From the NCBI GenBank assembly GCA_003670575.1, contig QWRD01000004.1, positions 33,314-97,313 on the forward strand: a DNA stretch of 64,000 nt, read 5' to 3'. Positions 8,952-16,245 of the stretch are shown here, piece by piece (position 1 is the stretch's first letter; each line of letters begins with the position of its first letter). Position numbers and translations under genes: made by a program. The notes under the pieces were generated by a model. The model saw nothing but the letters and a program-made list of their open reading frames with translations. It did no database searches and had not been told where the DNA came from. This DNA comes from Chloroflexota bacterium. GTDB taxonomy: Bacteria; Chloroflexota; Dehalococcoidia; UBA2979.

Positions 8952-10448
8952 ATGACAGCTGGCCCCGGCGTTCGAGAGCGCGGTGCGGTGCTGCTGGGTC
9001 GCGCTGCCGCGGAGGTGGTCCGTCGGCTACAGCGCGGCGGTGGAACGGCGCTCCCCGGACTGCTCGCCGGTCTGCTCGCACCTCGGCTGATCGAGTCGTT
9101 CGCTGGCCAGCTCGGGCACGGCGCCGTGACCGTGACCGGCACCAATGGCAAGACCACCACTGCGCACCTGATCGCCGCCGCCGTGCGAACGGCAGGCTTG
9201 CATCCGTTGGCGAACTCCTCCGGCTCCAACCTCGAACGCGGGATCGCCAGCATGTTCGTCGAGGCGGCAACGGCAGGCGGCGCGTTGCCCGACGCCGCAG
9301 ATCGCCTCGGTGTGCTGGAGTTGGACGAGGCCGTGTGGCCCGCGCTGCTGCCTCGCCTCCGACCTGACGTCGCGGTCTTCCTCAACCTCTTTCGTGATCA
9401 GTTGGATCGGTACGGCGAGGTGGACTCCGTCGCCGAGGGTTGGCGGCGCGCGCTGGCGGCCTATCGCTTGCCGCTGACGCTGGCGCTGAATGTGGACGAC
9501 CCCTCCGTCGCGCAGATCGCGGATGGGACCGCCGACCGCGTGATCGGCTTTGGTATCGACGATCCCTCGGCCGCGCTGGCCCGCGCGGAGCATGCCGCGG
9601 ATGCGCGCGCGTGCCTGTGTGGCGGTGCGTTCCGGTATGACGCCGTGTTTATGGGGCACCTCGGGTTGTGGGCATGCAGCCGTTGCGATCGGGTGCGCCC
9701 GACACCGCAAGTCACCGCACGCAACGTCCGGCTTGGCGCGGACGAGACGCGTTTCACGCTGTGCGTCAGCCCGAGTGTGGACGCGACATTCGCGCCGAGC
9801 GAGGGTGCGGGTGCCACACCTTCCGATGCTCCCAGCGGCGAGCAGTGCATCGAGCTGACGATCCCGCTCGCGGGGTTGTACTCGGTCTACAACGCGCTGG
9901 CGGCGGTGGCGGGCGCTTTGGCGCTCGGCATCCCACTGGACGCGACCGTGCGCGCACTGACGGACGCGGGACCCGCCTTTGGACGACAGGAGCAGTTCGA
10001 CATCGATGGCCGGACGGTGCGACTGCTGCTCGCGAAGAATCCAACCGGGCTGAACGAGGTGTTTCGTGTGCTCACCGCTGCGCCGCGCCCGCTGGTGCTG
10101 CTGGCGCTGCTGAACGACGGCATCCAGGACGGCCAGGACGTCTCCTGGATCTACGATGCCGACATGGAGCAACTCGCGGGCAGTGGATGCACATTGATCG
10201 TGTCGGGCGACCGTGCGGACGACCTGGCGCTGCGCTTCATGCTGGCAGGCGTCGTTCCCACGCAGGTGGAGCGCTCGGCGGCTCGTGCGTTGGACGTGGC
10301 TCTGGCGGCCACTCCGTCCGGCGGACGGTTGGAAGTGGTGGCCACGTACACCGCGATGCTTGCGGTGCGTGCGGACCTGGCGCGACGTACCGGCGCGCAG
10401 CAGTACTGGGAACAGTCGCAACCCGTCGACGCCACGGTGTCGCGATGA
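8952..10448 (+). CDS. murT: Lipid II isoglutaminyl synthase, MurT subunit
   Basis: ATP-dependent Mur-ligase-like subunit that, with GatD, amidates D-iGlu of lipid II. The 498-residue protein has the Mur P-loop VTGTNGKTTT at 61-70. A Cys4-ribbon insertion follows (C-L-C ... C-S-R-C within about residues 215-245), typical of MurT. A C-terminal DUF1727 domain contains KNPTGLNEV and an SWIYD-type motif. The start has AGGAG six bases upstream. The stop overlaps the gatD start in an ATGA, so the subunits are translationally coupled. Confidence 0.95.
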   Translation: MTAGPGVRERGAVLLGRAAAEVVRRLQRGGGTALPGLLAGLLAPRLIESFAGQLGHGAVTVTGTNGKTTTAHLIAAAVRTAGLHPLANSSGSNLERGIASMFVEAATAGGALPDAADRLGVLELDEAVWPALLPRLRPDVAVFLNLFRDQLDRYGEVDSVAEGWRRALAAYRLPLTLALNVDDPSVAQIADGTADRVIGFGIDDPSAALARAEHAADARACLCGGAFRYDAVFMGHLGLWACSRCDRVRPTPQVTARNVRLGADETRFTLCVSPSVDATFAPSEGAGATPSDAPSGEQCIELTIPLAGLYSVYNALAAVAGALALGIPLDATVRALTDAGPAFGRQEQFDIDGRTVRLLLAKNPTGLNEVFRVLTAAPRPLVLLALLNDGIQDGQDVSWIYDADMEQLAGSGCTLIVSGDRADDLALRFMLAGVVPTQVERSAARALDVALAATPSGGRLEVVATYTAMLAVRADLARRTGAQQYWEQSQPVDATVSR

Positions 10449-11227
10449 TCGAGGACGCCGCAGTGCCCGAGTCAGCGACGCGCACCATCCGTGTGGTGGT
10501 GCTCTATCCCGACGTGATGAACGTGTACGCGGACCGCGGCAACGTGATCGCGTTGCAGGCGCGCTGTCGCGCCCTCGCGGTGGGGTGCGAGGTAATCGAG
10601 GTGACGCTCGGCGAGTCGCTGCCGGTCGAGGCCGACCTCGTGCTGATCGGCGGCGGGCAGGATCGCGAGCAGCGACGTGTTGCGGCAGACCTAGAGGCGA
10701 AAGGCGCGACGCTCCGCGCGTGGGCAGAGCAGGATGCGCCGATGCTGGCGGTCTGCGGTGGGTTCCAACTGTTCGGGCGGCTGTACCGCACCTCGGCGGG
10801 CGAGGAGCTACCGGGCGTCGGGCTGTTCGATGTGACCACGGTGGCGCCCGCGCCGGGTGCGCCACGTTGCGTCGGCGATGTGCTGGCGTTTGCGGAAGGC
10901 GTCGGCGAACTCGTGGGCTTCGAGAATCACGGGGGGCGAACCTACCTCGGTCCGCGCGCGCAGCCGTTCGCGCGCGTCGAGCATGGGTTTGGCAACAACG
11001 GCATCGATGGTACCGAGGGTGCCGTGTACCGCCAGGCGATCGGCACGTACCTGCACGGCTCGCTGCTGCCGAAGAACCTGCCTCTGACGGACCGGCTGAT
11101 CCTTGCGGCGTTGCGCCATCGATATGGCTCGGACGTACACATTGAGCCGGTGGATGAGCCGTACGCCGCGCGCGCGCACGCCTCGGCGGCACAGGTGGCG
11201 CGGCAGCGCGGCCGCGTCACGCCGTAG
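10445..11227 (+). CDS. gatD: Lipid II isoglutaminyl synthase, glutaminase subunit GatD
   Basis: Class I glutamine amidotransferase of the CobB/CobQ-like type that supplies ammonia to MurT. The 260-residue protein has the nucleophile motif MLAVCGGFQLFG with Cys104. The GFENHGGRTYLG block lies near residue 160 and the catalytic His is in GTYLHGSLLPKNLPLTD near the C-terminus. It overlaps murT by four bases. The product makes peptidoglycan with amidated stem peptides, known from Gram-positives and Chloroflexota. Confidence 0.95.
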   Translation: MIEDAAVPESATRTIRVVVLYPDVMNVYADRGNVIALQARCRALAVGCEVIEVTLGESLPVEADLVLIGGGQDREQRRVAADLEAKGATLRAWAEQDAPMLAVCGGFQLFGRLYRTSAGEELPGVGLFDVTTVAPAPGAPRCVGDVLAFAEGVGELVGFENHGGRTYLGPRAQPFARVEHGFGNNGIDGTEGAVYRQAIGTYLHGSLLPKNLPLTDRLILAALRHRYGSDVHIEPVDEPYAARAHASAAQVARQRGRVTP

Positions 11228-11350
11228 CGAGGTACACCGGGCGAGCCGCTACCGCTGGTGCCGCTGAGGCGCATGGCGATCGTCCAGCGCCGTCCACCCT
11301 GTACCATCGATGGGTCCCGGTGCGTTCCAGCGGGCTGATCGGAGTGATGC

Positions 11351-12235
11351 GTGCCGTTCCTTGTCATCGAGATTCCGTGGAGCCCGGACATCCTGAGGCT
11401 GGGGGCGTTTATCCTCTCCTGGCACGGGCTGTTCACCGCGATCGGCATCCTTGCCGGCGTACAACTCTCGCTGCGCATCGGTCAGACCGTGGGCTACGAC
11501 CCAGATCAGGCGTACACGCTGGCGCTGGTCGGCATCCCCGGCGGCATTGTGGGTGCACGCGCGCTGTTCGTTGCGGAGCACTGGTCGTACTACAGCCAGA
11601 GCCTGGGCGAGATCCTCGCGCTGAACGAGGGCGGCATCTCCGTGTGGGGCGCGATCCTCGGTGGGCTCGTGAGTGCGGCGCTGTTCGCGAAGTGGCGAGG
11701 CTATCCGATCGCGCGTGGGCTGGACATCACTGCGTTCGGCAGCGCGCTGGGACTCGCGATCGGCCGCCTGGGCGACCTCGTCAACGGCGAGCACCTCGGA
11801 CGCGCGACCAACCTGCCGTGGGCGGTGGTGTACACCAACCCTGACTCGCCCGCGTTCGCGCATTCGCTGACCGTGGGGCCGCACCACCCGGCGACGACGT
11901 ACGAGATGTTTGGGCTGCTGGCGGTCCTCGGTGTGCTGTTCTTCGCGTTGCATCGGCTGTTTCGCGATCGCGCGGCGTTGACGTTCCTGCTCTTCATCGA
12001 TGCGTACTCGCTGCTGCGGTTCTTCCTCACGGACCTGCGCGTGGACTCCGACGTGATCGCGTACGGACTGCGCACGCCGCAACTGGTCTCCGTGATTGTG
12101 CTGGCGCTCTCCGTGCCCGCGCTGATCTGGGCACTCCGCTTGCCTCGCCAGCCGTTTGTCGAGGCGTTGTCGCCGCCACCGTCTGGGCCGCGCTCCGGGC
12201 CATCGGGCGGTCGCGCCACCGTTCGCCGACCGTAA
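11351..12235 (+). CDS. lgt: Prolipoprotein diacylglyceryl transferase
   Basis: Membrane enzyme that transfers a diacylglyceryl group from phosphatidylglycerol to the lipobox Cys of prolipoproteins. The 294-residue protein shows the family elements: a WHGLF segment near the N-terminus, about seven hydrophobic helices, and the signature GRLGDLVNGEHLGR at about residues 138-151. The GTG start has GGAG seven bases upstream. A TACCAT -10-like box lies at 11303. It is followed closely by the thioredoxin-fold gene. Confidence 0.94.
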   Translation: MPFLVIEIPWSPDILRLGAFILSWHGLFTAIGILAGVQLSLRIGQTVGYDPDQAYTLALVGIPGGIVGARALFVAEHWSYYSQSLGEILALNEGGISVWGAILGGLVSAALFAKWRGYPIARGLDITAFGSALGLAIGRLGDLVNGEHLGRATNLPWAVVYTNPDSPAFAHSLTVGPHHPATTYEMFGLLAVLGVLFFALHRLFRDRAALTFLLFIDAYSLLRFFLTDLRVDSDVIAYGLRTPQLVSVIVLALSVPALIWALRLPRQPFVEALSPPPSGPRSGPSGGRATVRRP

Positions 12236-12258
12236 CGGTGCAGCCAGGATCCGAGGCG

Positions 12259-12498
12259 ATGCCGCACGAGGTGGTGCTGTATGTCGCGGAGGGCTGTGGG
12301 TTGTGTGCCGATGCCTCCCGCGCATTGGCTGCGCTGCGCAGCGCACACCCATTCACGTTGACGGAGGTCGACATTCACACCGACCCGGAGTTGGAGCGTC
12401 GGTACCTGATCGAGATTCCCGTGGTCGTGGTGGACGGTCTCGAGGTTGCGCGCGGCGCGATCGACTTCCTGGCGGTGCGCGCCGCGCTCGGGGTCTGA
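12259..12498 (+). CDS. Glutaredoxin-like (DUF836) thioredoxin-fold protein
   Basis: A 79-residue protein with a CxxC redox motif (C-G-L-C) after the first strand and the cis-Pro region EIPVVVVDG, as in small glutaredoxin-like DUF836 proteins. The substrate is unknown. The ATG at 12259 gives a natural N-terminus; a GTG at 12238, three bases after the lgt stop, would add seven residues. It is likely cotranscribed with lgt and converges with uppP. Confidence 0.8.
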   Translation: MPHEVVLYVAEGCGLCADASRALAALRSAHPFTLTEVDIHTDPELERRYLIEIPVVVVDGLEVARGAIDFLAVRAALGV

Positions 12499-12508
12499 CC
12501 GGCGGCGG

Positions 12509-13336
12509 CTACAGTCGGCCGGTAGCCACCGAGGCGAGTACCAGCACCCCGACGGTCAGGCGGTACCACACGAATGGCCGCAGTGAGTGCGTGCGCAGGT
12601 AGCGCAGCAGCCAGTGAATGACCGCATATCCCGCAAGCCCGGACACCACTGCGCCTACCGCGATCGGTCCCCAGCGCACTGGATCGTTGCCGGTCAGCGC
12701 CTCGGTCAGCTTCAGGGTCGCGGCAGCCGAGACTGCGGGGAGTGAGAGCAGGAACGCGAATCGCGTCGCGGTCTCGCGGTCGAGCTGTAGCAGTCGGCCG
12801 GCCGTGATCGTGATGCCGGACCGGGAGACGCCGGGGACGAGCGCCACCGCCTGCGCAAGGCCGATGAGCAGCGTCTGCACGAGCCCCACTCGATGGAGTC
12901 CGCGTACGCGCTGCGGTCTGCCGTCGGCCCACAGCAGCACCAGCGCGAAGACGATCAGCAGCGCACCGACGACGGCCGGCTGGCGCACGCTCGCCTCGAT
13001 CGGGCCGTTCAGCGCTATCCCGACGATCACCGCTGGCAGCGTGCCGAGCACGATCCAGAGTCCGAGTTGGGACGACTCGCTCCACGCGCTGAGGCGCATC
13101 CCGTGTGCGGGGATGTCCTGCAGCAGCCCGCGAACGATGCGCATCCAGTCGTGCCAGAAGTAGACCAGCGTCGCCGCCAGTGTCCCTGCGTGCAGCCCCA
13201 CATCGAAGGTGAGCGAGGAGACTCCTTCGCCGAGCAGGTGCGGTGCGAGTACCAGGTGCCCGGAGGAGGAGATCGGCAGGAACTCGGTCAGCGCCTGGAC
13301 CAGGCCGAGCAGCGCCGCGAGCAAGTAATCGTGCAT
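12509..13336 (-). CDS. uppP: Undecaprenyl-diphosphatase (BacA/UppP family)
   Basis: Integral membrane phosphatase that recycles undecaprenyl diphosphate for cell wall synthesis. The 275-residue protein has the two signatures: E-F-L-P-I-S-S-S-G-H-L near residue 18 and P-G-V-S-R-S-G near residue 165. About eight hydrophobic helices surround them. It is divergent from the SAM-riboswitch operon and convergent with the glutaredoxin-like gene. Confidence 0.95.
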   Translation of the reverse strand: MHDYLLAALLGLVQALTEFLPISSSGHLVLAPHLLGEGVSSLTFDVGLHAGTLAATLVYFWHDWMRIVRGLLQDIPAHGMRLSAWSESSQLGLWIVLGTLPAVIVGIALNGPIEASVRQPAVVGALLIVFALVLLWADGRPQRVRGLHRVGLVQTLLIGLAQAVALVPGVSRSGITITAGRLLQLDRETATRFAFLLSLPAVSAAATLKLTEALTGNDPVRWGPIAVGAVVSGLAGYAVIHWLLRYLRTHSLRPFVWYRLTVGVLVLASVATGRL

Positions 13337-13399
13337 CGATCGAGCCTACGCCAGCGCCCTCGTAGGAGCGTGTGGGCATCCTGCGCGCCGCCGGGCCGA

Positions 13400-13429
13400 T
13401 TGACAGAACACGCCGCGCCCTTCTAGCCT
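13400..13429 (+). promoter_or_regulatory. Sigma-70-type promoter for the SAM-riboswitch operon
   Basis: TTGACA at 13400-13405 and TAGCCT at 13424-13429 are separated by 18 bases. The expected start lies a few bases ahead of the riboswitch P1 stem at 13455. The same TTGAC-N17/18-TAnnnT pattern precedes rpsU, rplI, the bc operon and the str operon in this window. Confidence 0.65.
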
Positions 13430-13454
13430 CGATGCACGCACGGTCATCCGTGTG

Positions 13455-13593
13455 GTTCATCGAGAGTGGTGGAGGGCGTCGGCCCTGTGAAACCACGGCA
13501 ACCGGGTCACCCTCGCCAGGGTGGGTACGGTGCCAAGTCCGCCCCGCTGCAGGAGAGCTCGTGGTACACGGGTCTGCATTGGGAGAGATGAAC
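13455..13593 (+). promoter_or_regulatory. SAM-I (S-box) riboswitch
   Basis: The S-box core is easily read. GTTCATC (13455) pairs with GATGAAC (13587) as P1. ATCGAGAGTGGTGGAGGG and GTGAAACCACGGCAACC form the P2/kink-turn conserved block. CACCCT/AGGGTG forms P3, and GGTGCCAAGTCC is the conserved P4 region, followed by GGGAGAGATG. S-box aptamers bind S-adenosylmethionine and normally shut off methionine or sulfur genes. Here the first gene is a threonine-synthase-like enzyme, which is unusual and suggests a role in methionine synthesis. Confidence 0.95.
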
Positions 13594-13698
13594 GGGAAGG
13601 CGACCTCATGACAGACAGTCCTCTCCGGATATCTCCTCGCGGCTGGCTCCAACTCCCTCGCACTGGCTGTGGCGGCATGGGCCGCATGGTGATGCGTC

Positions 13699-13739
13699 GG
13701 CCCGATACGCGCTATGCGCGATCGGGCCTCTCGAATTGT
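13699..13739 (+). terminator. Probable expression-platform hairpin of the SAM riboswitch
   Basis: GGCCCGAT (13699-13706) pairs with ATCGGGCC (13721-13728), and inside it CGCGC pairs with GCGCG, leaving one bulged A and a three-base loop. TCTCGAATTGT follows, a poor T-run. Placed between the aptamer and the first gene, it is the obvious attenuator. The stretch 13594-13790 holds no convincing gene; a 47-codon frame at 13608 is noted but not supported. Confidence 0.5.
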
Positions 13740-13790
13740 CACCTCGGCTGATGCAGGCCGCCGGTCGCCGGCGGGACGGAGTGCTGACCT

Positions 13791-15050
13791 ATGTCGTTTG
13801 AACGTGCCCTGCGCTGCAGGGAATGTGGCCGCGAGTACGAGCTCAAGCCGATCTTCTCCTGTGAGTTCTGCTTCGGCCCGCTGGAAGTCGCGTACGACTA
13901 CGACGGGATCCGCGAGGCGATCTCGACGGACTCGATCGAGCGCGGGCCTGCCTCGCTGTGGCGGTACGCGCCGCTGCTGCCGGTTGATCCGCAGTACAAG
14001 GTGGACATCGGCACCGGCTTCACGCCGCTGATCCGTGCCGACCGACTGGCGAAGCGCCTCGGCCTCGACACGCTGTGGTTGAAGAACGACACCACGAATC
14101 CCACGTGGTCGTTCAAGGACCGCGTGGTGAGCATGGCGATCGCGCGTGCGCGCCAGTTCGGGTTCACCGCGATGGCGTGCGCCAGCACCGGCAACCTCGC
14201 GAACTCGGTGTCTGCGCACTCGGCGGCGGCGGGCATGGAAGCGTTTGTGTTCATCCCGAACGACCTGGAGATCGGCAAGGTCATCGGCAGCGCGATCTAC
14301 GCGCCCACGCTGGTGATGGTCGAAGGCAATTACGACGACGTGAACCGGCTCTGTACGGAGCTGGCGGGCTCCCGTCCCTGGGCGTTCGTGAACATCAACG
14401 TGCGGCCGTTCTACGCGGAGGGCTCCCGCACGCTCTCCTTCGAGGTGGCGGAGCAGCTCGGCTGGCGCACACCGGCACATTGCGTCGCGCCGATGGCTTC
14501 CGGCTCGCTGTTCACCAAGATCTGGAAGGGGTTCCAGGAGCTGCACAAGGTGGGGCTGCTGGCGGACGAGCCGCGGATCCGGATGTCCGGGGCGCAGGCT
14601 GCGGGCTGCTCGCCGATCTCCACGGCGTTTGCACAGGGGACACTGAACTTCGTGCCGCAGAAGCCGAACACCATCGCGCGCTCGCTCGCGATCGGGAACC
14701 CGGCGGACGGGTACTACGCGCTGAAGGTGATGGAAGAGACGGGCGGCGGTGCCGAGATGGCAACCGACGAGGAGATCGTCGAGGGCATCAAGCTGCTGGC
14801 GGAGACGGAGGGCATCTTCGCCGAGACCGCTGGCGGCGTGACGATCGCCTGTCTGCAGAAGCTGGTCGCGAGCGGCGCGATTCGTCGCGACGAGGAGACC
14901 GTGGCGTTCATCACGGGCGGCGGGCTCAAGACGATCGAGGCTGTGGAAGGCAAACTGATTGAGCCGGTACGCGTCCCCGCCAATGCGGAGGCGTTCGATG
15001 CCGCGCTTGCCGCTCGGCAGGCGCGGCTCGTCGGCGTAGGAGGTGCCTAG
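13791..15050 (+). CDS. Threonine-synthase-like PLP enzyme under SAM control
   Basis: A 419-residue fold-type II PLP enzyme of the threonine synthase group. The N-terminus is a Cys4 zinc ribbon (C9, C12, C24, C27). The PLP lysine motif reads N-P-T-W-S-F-K-D-R (Lys109), where canonical ThrC has [10 protein letters not shown]. The phosphate-binding motif reads S-T-G-N-L-A-N-S (132-139), where the second ThrC in the window has STGNTSAS. It sits behind a SAM riboswitch and ahead of NIL-domain and sulfur-carrier genes, while a canonical thrC lies beside hom at 55 kb. Automated annotation would call it ThrC. A homocysteine-forming role using O-phosphohomoserine is my inference. Confidence 0.85.
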   Translation: MSFERALRCRECGREYELKPIFSCEFCFGPLEVAYDYDGIREAISTDSIERGPASLWRYAPLLPVDPQYKVDIGTGFTPLIRADRLAKRLGLDTLWLKNDTTNPTWSFKDRVVSMAIARARQFGFTAMACASTGNLANSVSAHSAAAGMEAFVFIPNDLEIGKVIGSAIYAPTLVMVEGNYDDVNRLCTELAGSRPWAFVNINVRPFYAEGSRTLSFEVAEQLGWRTPAHCVAPMASGSLFTKIWKGFQELHKVGLLADEPRIRMSGAQAAGCSPISTAFAQGTLNFVPQKPNTIARSLAIGNPADGYYALKVMEETGGGAEMATDEEIVEGIKLLAETEGIFAETAGGVTIACLQKLVASGAIRRDEETVAFITGGGLKTIEAVEGKLIEPVRVPANAEAFDAALAARQARLVGVGGA

Positions 15051-15051
15051 C

Positions 15052-15294
15052 ATGGCGACACGACGCGTCCGCTTCACGTTCGAGCCGGACATGATCCGGG
15101 AGCCGGTGATCTACCAGTTGGGACACAAGTTCCAGGTGGTCACCGACATTCGCATGGCGGATGTCGACGAAGGTATCGGCTGGGTGGTGCTTGAGCTCGA
15201 TGGTGAGCCAGAGGAGATCGAGCGCAGCCTGGCCTGGGCTCGCGAGCTCGGTGTCCGCATCGACTCCACGCTCGGCGACGTCGTCGAGGGATAG
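15052..15294 (+). CDS. NIL-domain protein
   Basis: An 80-residue ferredoxin-fold protein matching the NIL domain (conserved Pro-Val-Ile-Tyr start of helix, then K-F-Q-V-V-T-D-I-R and G-W-V-V-L-E-L-D-G strands). NIL domains occur at the end of methionine ABC transporter ATPases, where they bind methionine, and in proteins of anaerobic homocysteine synthesis. An AGGAGG lies ten bases before the ATG. One base separates it from the PLP enzyme, so they form one transcript. A methionine-sensing or enzyme-partner role is inference. Confidence 0.8.
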   Translation: MATRRVRFTFEPDMIREPVIYQLGHKFQVVTDIRMADVDEGIGWVVLELDGEPEEIERSLAWARELGVRIDSTLGDVVEG

Positions 15295-15364
15295 GTATAG
15301 CGGCTGGCAGGCGGCCGACCGGTAACGATCCACTGGCAAACAGTACGGGCAGTGAGGACAGACG

Positions 15365-15640
15365 ATGGCAGTGCGAGTGAAGATTCCAACCCCGCTTCGC
15401 GGGCTCACCGGCGAGGTGGACACGGTCCAGATTGAGTGCGCGACGCTGGAGGAGATGGTCGGGCAGCTGGAGGGTGCGTATCCCGGGATGCGCGAGCGGC
15501 TCTGCGACGAGAGCGGAGCGCTGCGGCGATTCGTGAATGTGTACATCAACGGCGAGGACGTTCGCTTCCTCGATGGCCTGGCCAGCGCGCTCAAGGCTGG
15601 CGATGAGGTCTCGATCGTCCCGGCGGTCGCTGGCGGATAG
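15365..15640 (+). CDS. CysO/MoaD-family ubiquitin-like sulfur carrier (copy 1)
   Basis: A 91-residue beta-grasp protein ending in Ala-Val-Ala-Gly-Gly. It resembles mycobacterial CysO in length, in the R-R-F-V-N-V-Y-I-N-G-E-D-V-R-F block and in the I-V-P-A-V-A-G-G tail. Such carriers are adenylated by an E1-like enzyme and converted to a C-terminal thiocarboxylate that delivers sulfur to a PLP enzyme. GAGG lies seven bases before the ATG. It follows the SAM-controlled PLP enzyme and NIL gene with a 70-base gap and may belong to the same transcript. The partner enzyme is not proven; the PLP enzyme upstream is the nearest candidate. Confidence 0.88.
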   Translation: MAVRVKIPTPLRGLTGEVDTVQIECATLEEMVGQLEGAYPGMRERLCDESGALRRFVNVYINGEDVRFLDGLASALKAGDEVSIVPAVAGG

Positions 15641-15686
15641 CTCCGCCGCCGGAGGCGGGGCGGTTGCGGCGCGCGTGCGATCGTGT

Positions 15687-15711
15687 ATTCTTGACTAAGT
15701 TAGTCGAGAAT
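15687..15711 (+). promoter_or_regulatory. 25-bp palindromic operator of the Rrf2-type regulator
   Basis: ATTCTTGACTAA, a central G, and TTAGTCGAGAAT form an inverted repeat with 12-base arms and one mismatch. Rrf2-family proteins (CymR, IscR, NsrR) bind such AT-rich dyads. A TATTCT -10-like hexamer at 15686 overlaps the left arm, with TTGCGG 16 bases upstream at 15664. A bound regulator would block the promoter, so autoregulation of the gene starting at 15731 is likely. I saw no second copy before cysK or the later carrier genes. Confidence 0.7.
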
Positions 15712-15730
15712 TGCGGGCGGCGGCGCGACC

Positions 15731-16174
15731 ATGTACATCGGGACCAAGGGCGACTACGGGATTCGGGCGTTGATCGACCTCGCCATGTACGGCGGGGCCG
15801 GTCCGATCCAGCGCGCGGAGATCGCGCGCCGGCAGCACATCCCTGAGGCGTACCTCGATCATCTGCTGGCTCAGTTGCGGCGTGCGGGCTTCATCCAGAG
15901 CACGCGCGGTCCCGGTGGCGGTCACCAGTTGAACCGGCCCGCTGCCGAGATCTGCCTGCTGCATGCGCTGGAGACGCTGGAAGGCTCGCTGGCGCCGATG
16001 CCCTGCCTGGAGGACCACGACGATGGCGAGTCTGACTCCGTCTGTGCGCAGCAGTGGGTCTGGCGCGAAATCTACGATGACATGCGGGCGCGGTTACAGG
16101 CGGTGACGCTGGCTGACCTCGCGGCACGGGAGCAAGAGCGGCTGCGCGCCTTGGCGACAAGCTACTCAATCTGA
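15731..16174 (+). CDS. Rrf2-family transcriptional regulator
   Basis: A 147-residue winged-helix regulator. The N-terminus M-Y-I-G-T-K-G-D-Y-G-I-R-A-L-I-D-L-A is classic Rrf2. The recognition helix region is Y-L-D-H-L-L-A-Q-L-R-R-A-G and the wing is S-T-R-G-P-G-G-G. The Fe-S Cys triad of IscR is absent: only two Cys separated by 12 residues occur in that region (C-L-E-D-H ... S-V-C). That favours a CymR-like, sulfur-responsive regulator over an iron-sulfur sensor. In Bacillus, CymR works with CysK as corepressor, and a cysK gene follows directly here. The target set is inferred from position. Confidence 0.88.
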   Translation: MYIGTKGDYGIRALIDLAMYGGAGPIQRAEIARRQHIPEAYLDHLLAQLRRAGFIQSTRGPGGGHQLNRPAAEICLLHALETLEGSLAPMPCLEDHDDGESDSVCAQQWVWREIYDDMRARLQAVTLADLAAREQERLRALATSYSI

Positions 16175-16245
16175 GGTGCGCCCCTGGGGCGAACGTAGGG
16201 CTGGATTTTGGCGACCTGAGTTCGCCTGATTCGGGTAGGGGTGGG

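Noticed and set aside
9027..11192. 721-codon minus-strand frame opposite murT-gatD
   Set aside because: Shadow of clearly coding genes; composition is not protein-like.
13608..13751. 47-codon frame downstream of the SAM aptamer
   Set aside because: It runs through the probable attenuator hairpin and resembles no known protein; a leader peptide is possible but unsupported.
12375..15092. 905-codon open frame on the minus strand across uppP, the SAM riboswitch and the ThrC-like gene
   Set aside because: It overlaps several well-supported features, including the riboswitch, and its translation is Arg/Ala/His-rich with no domain.
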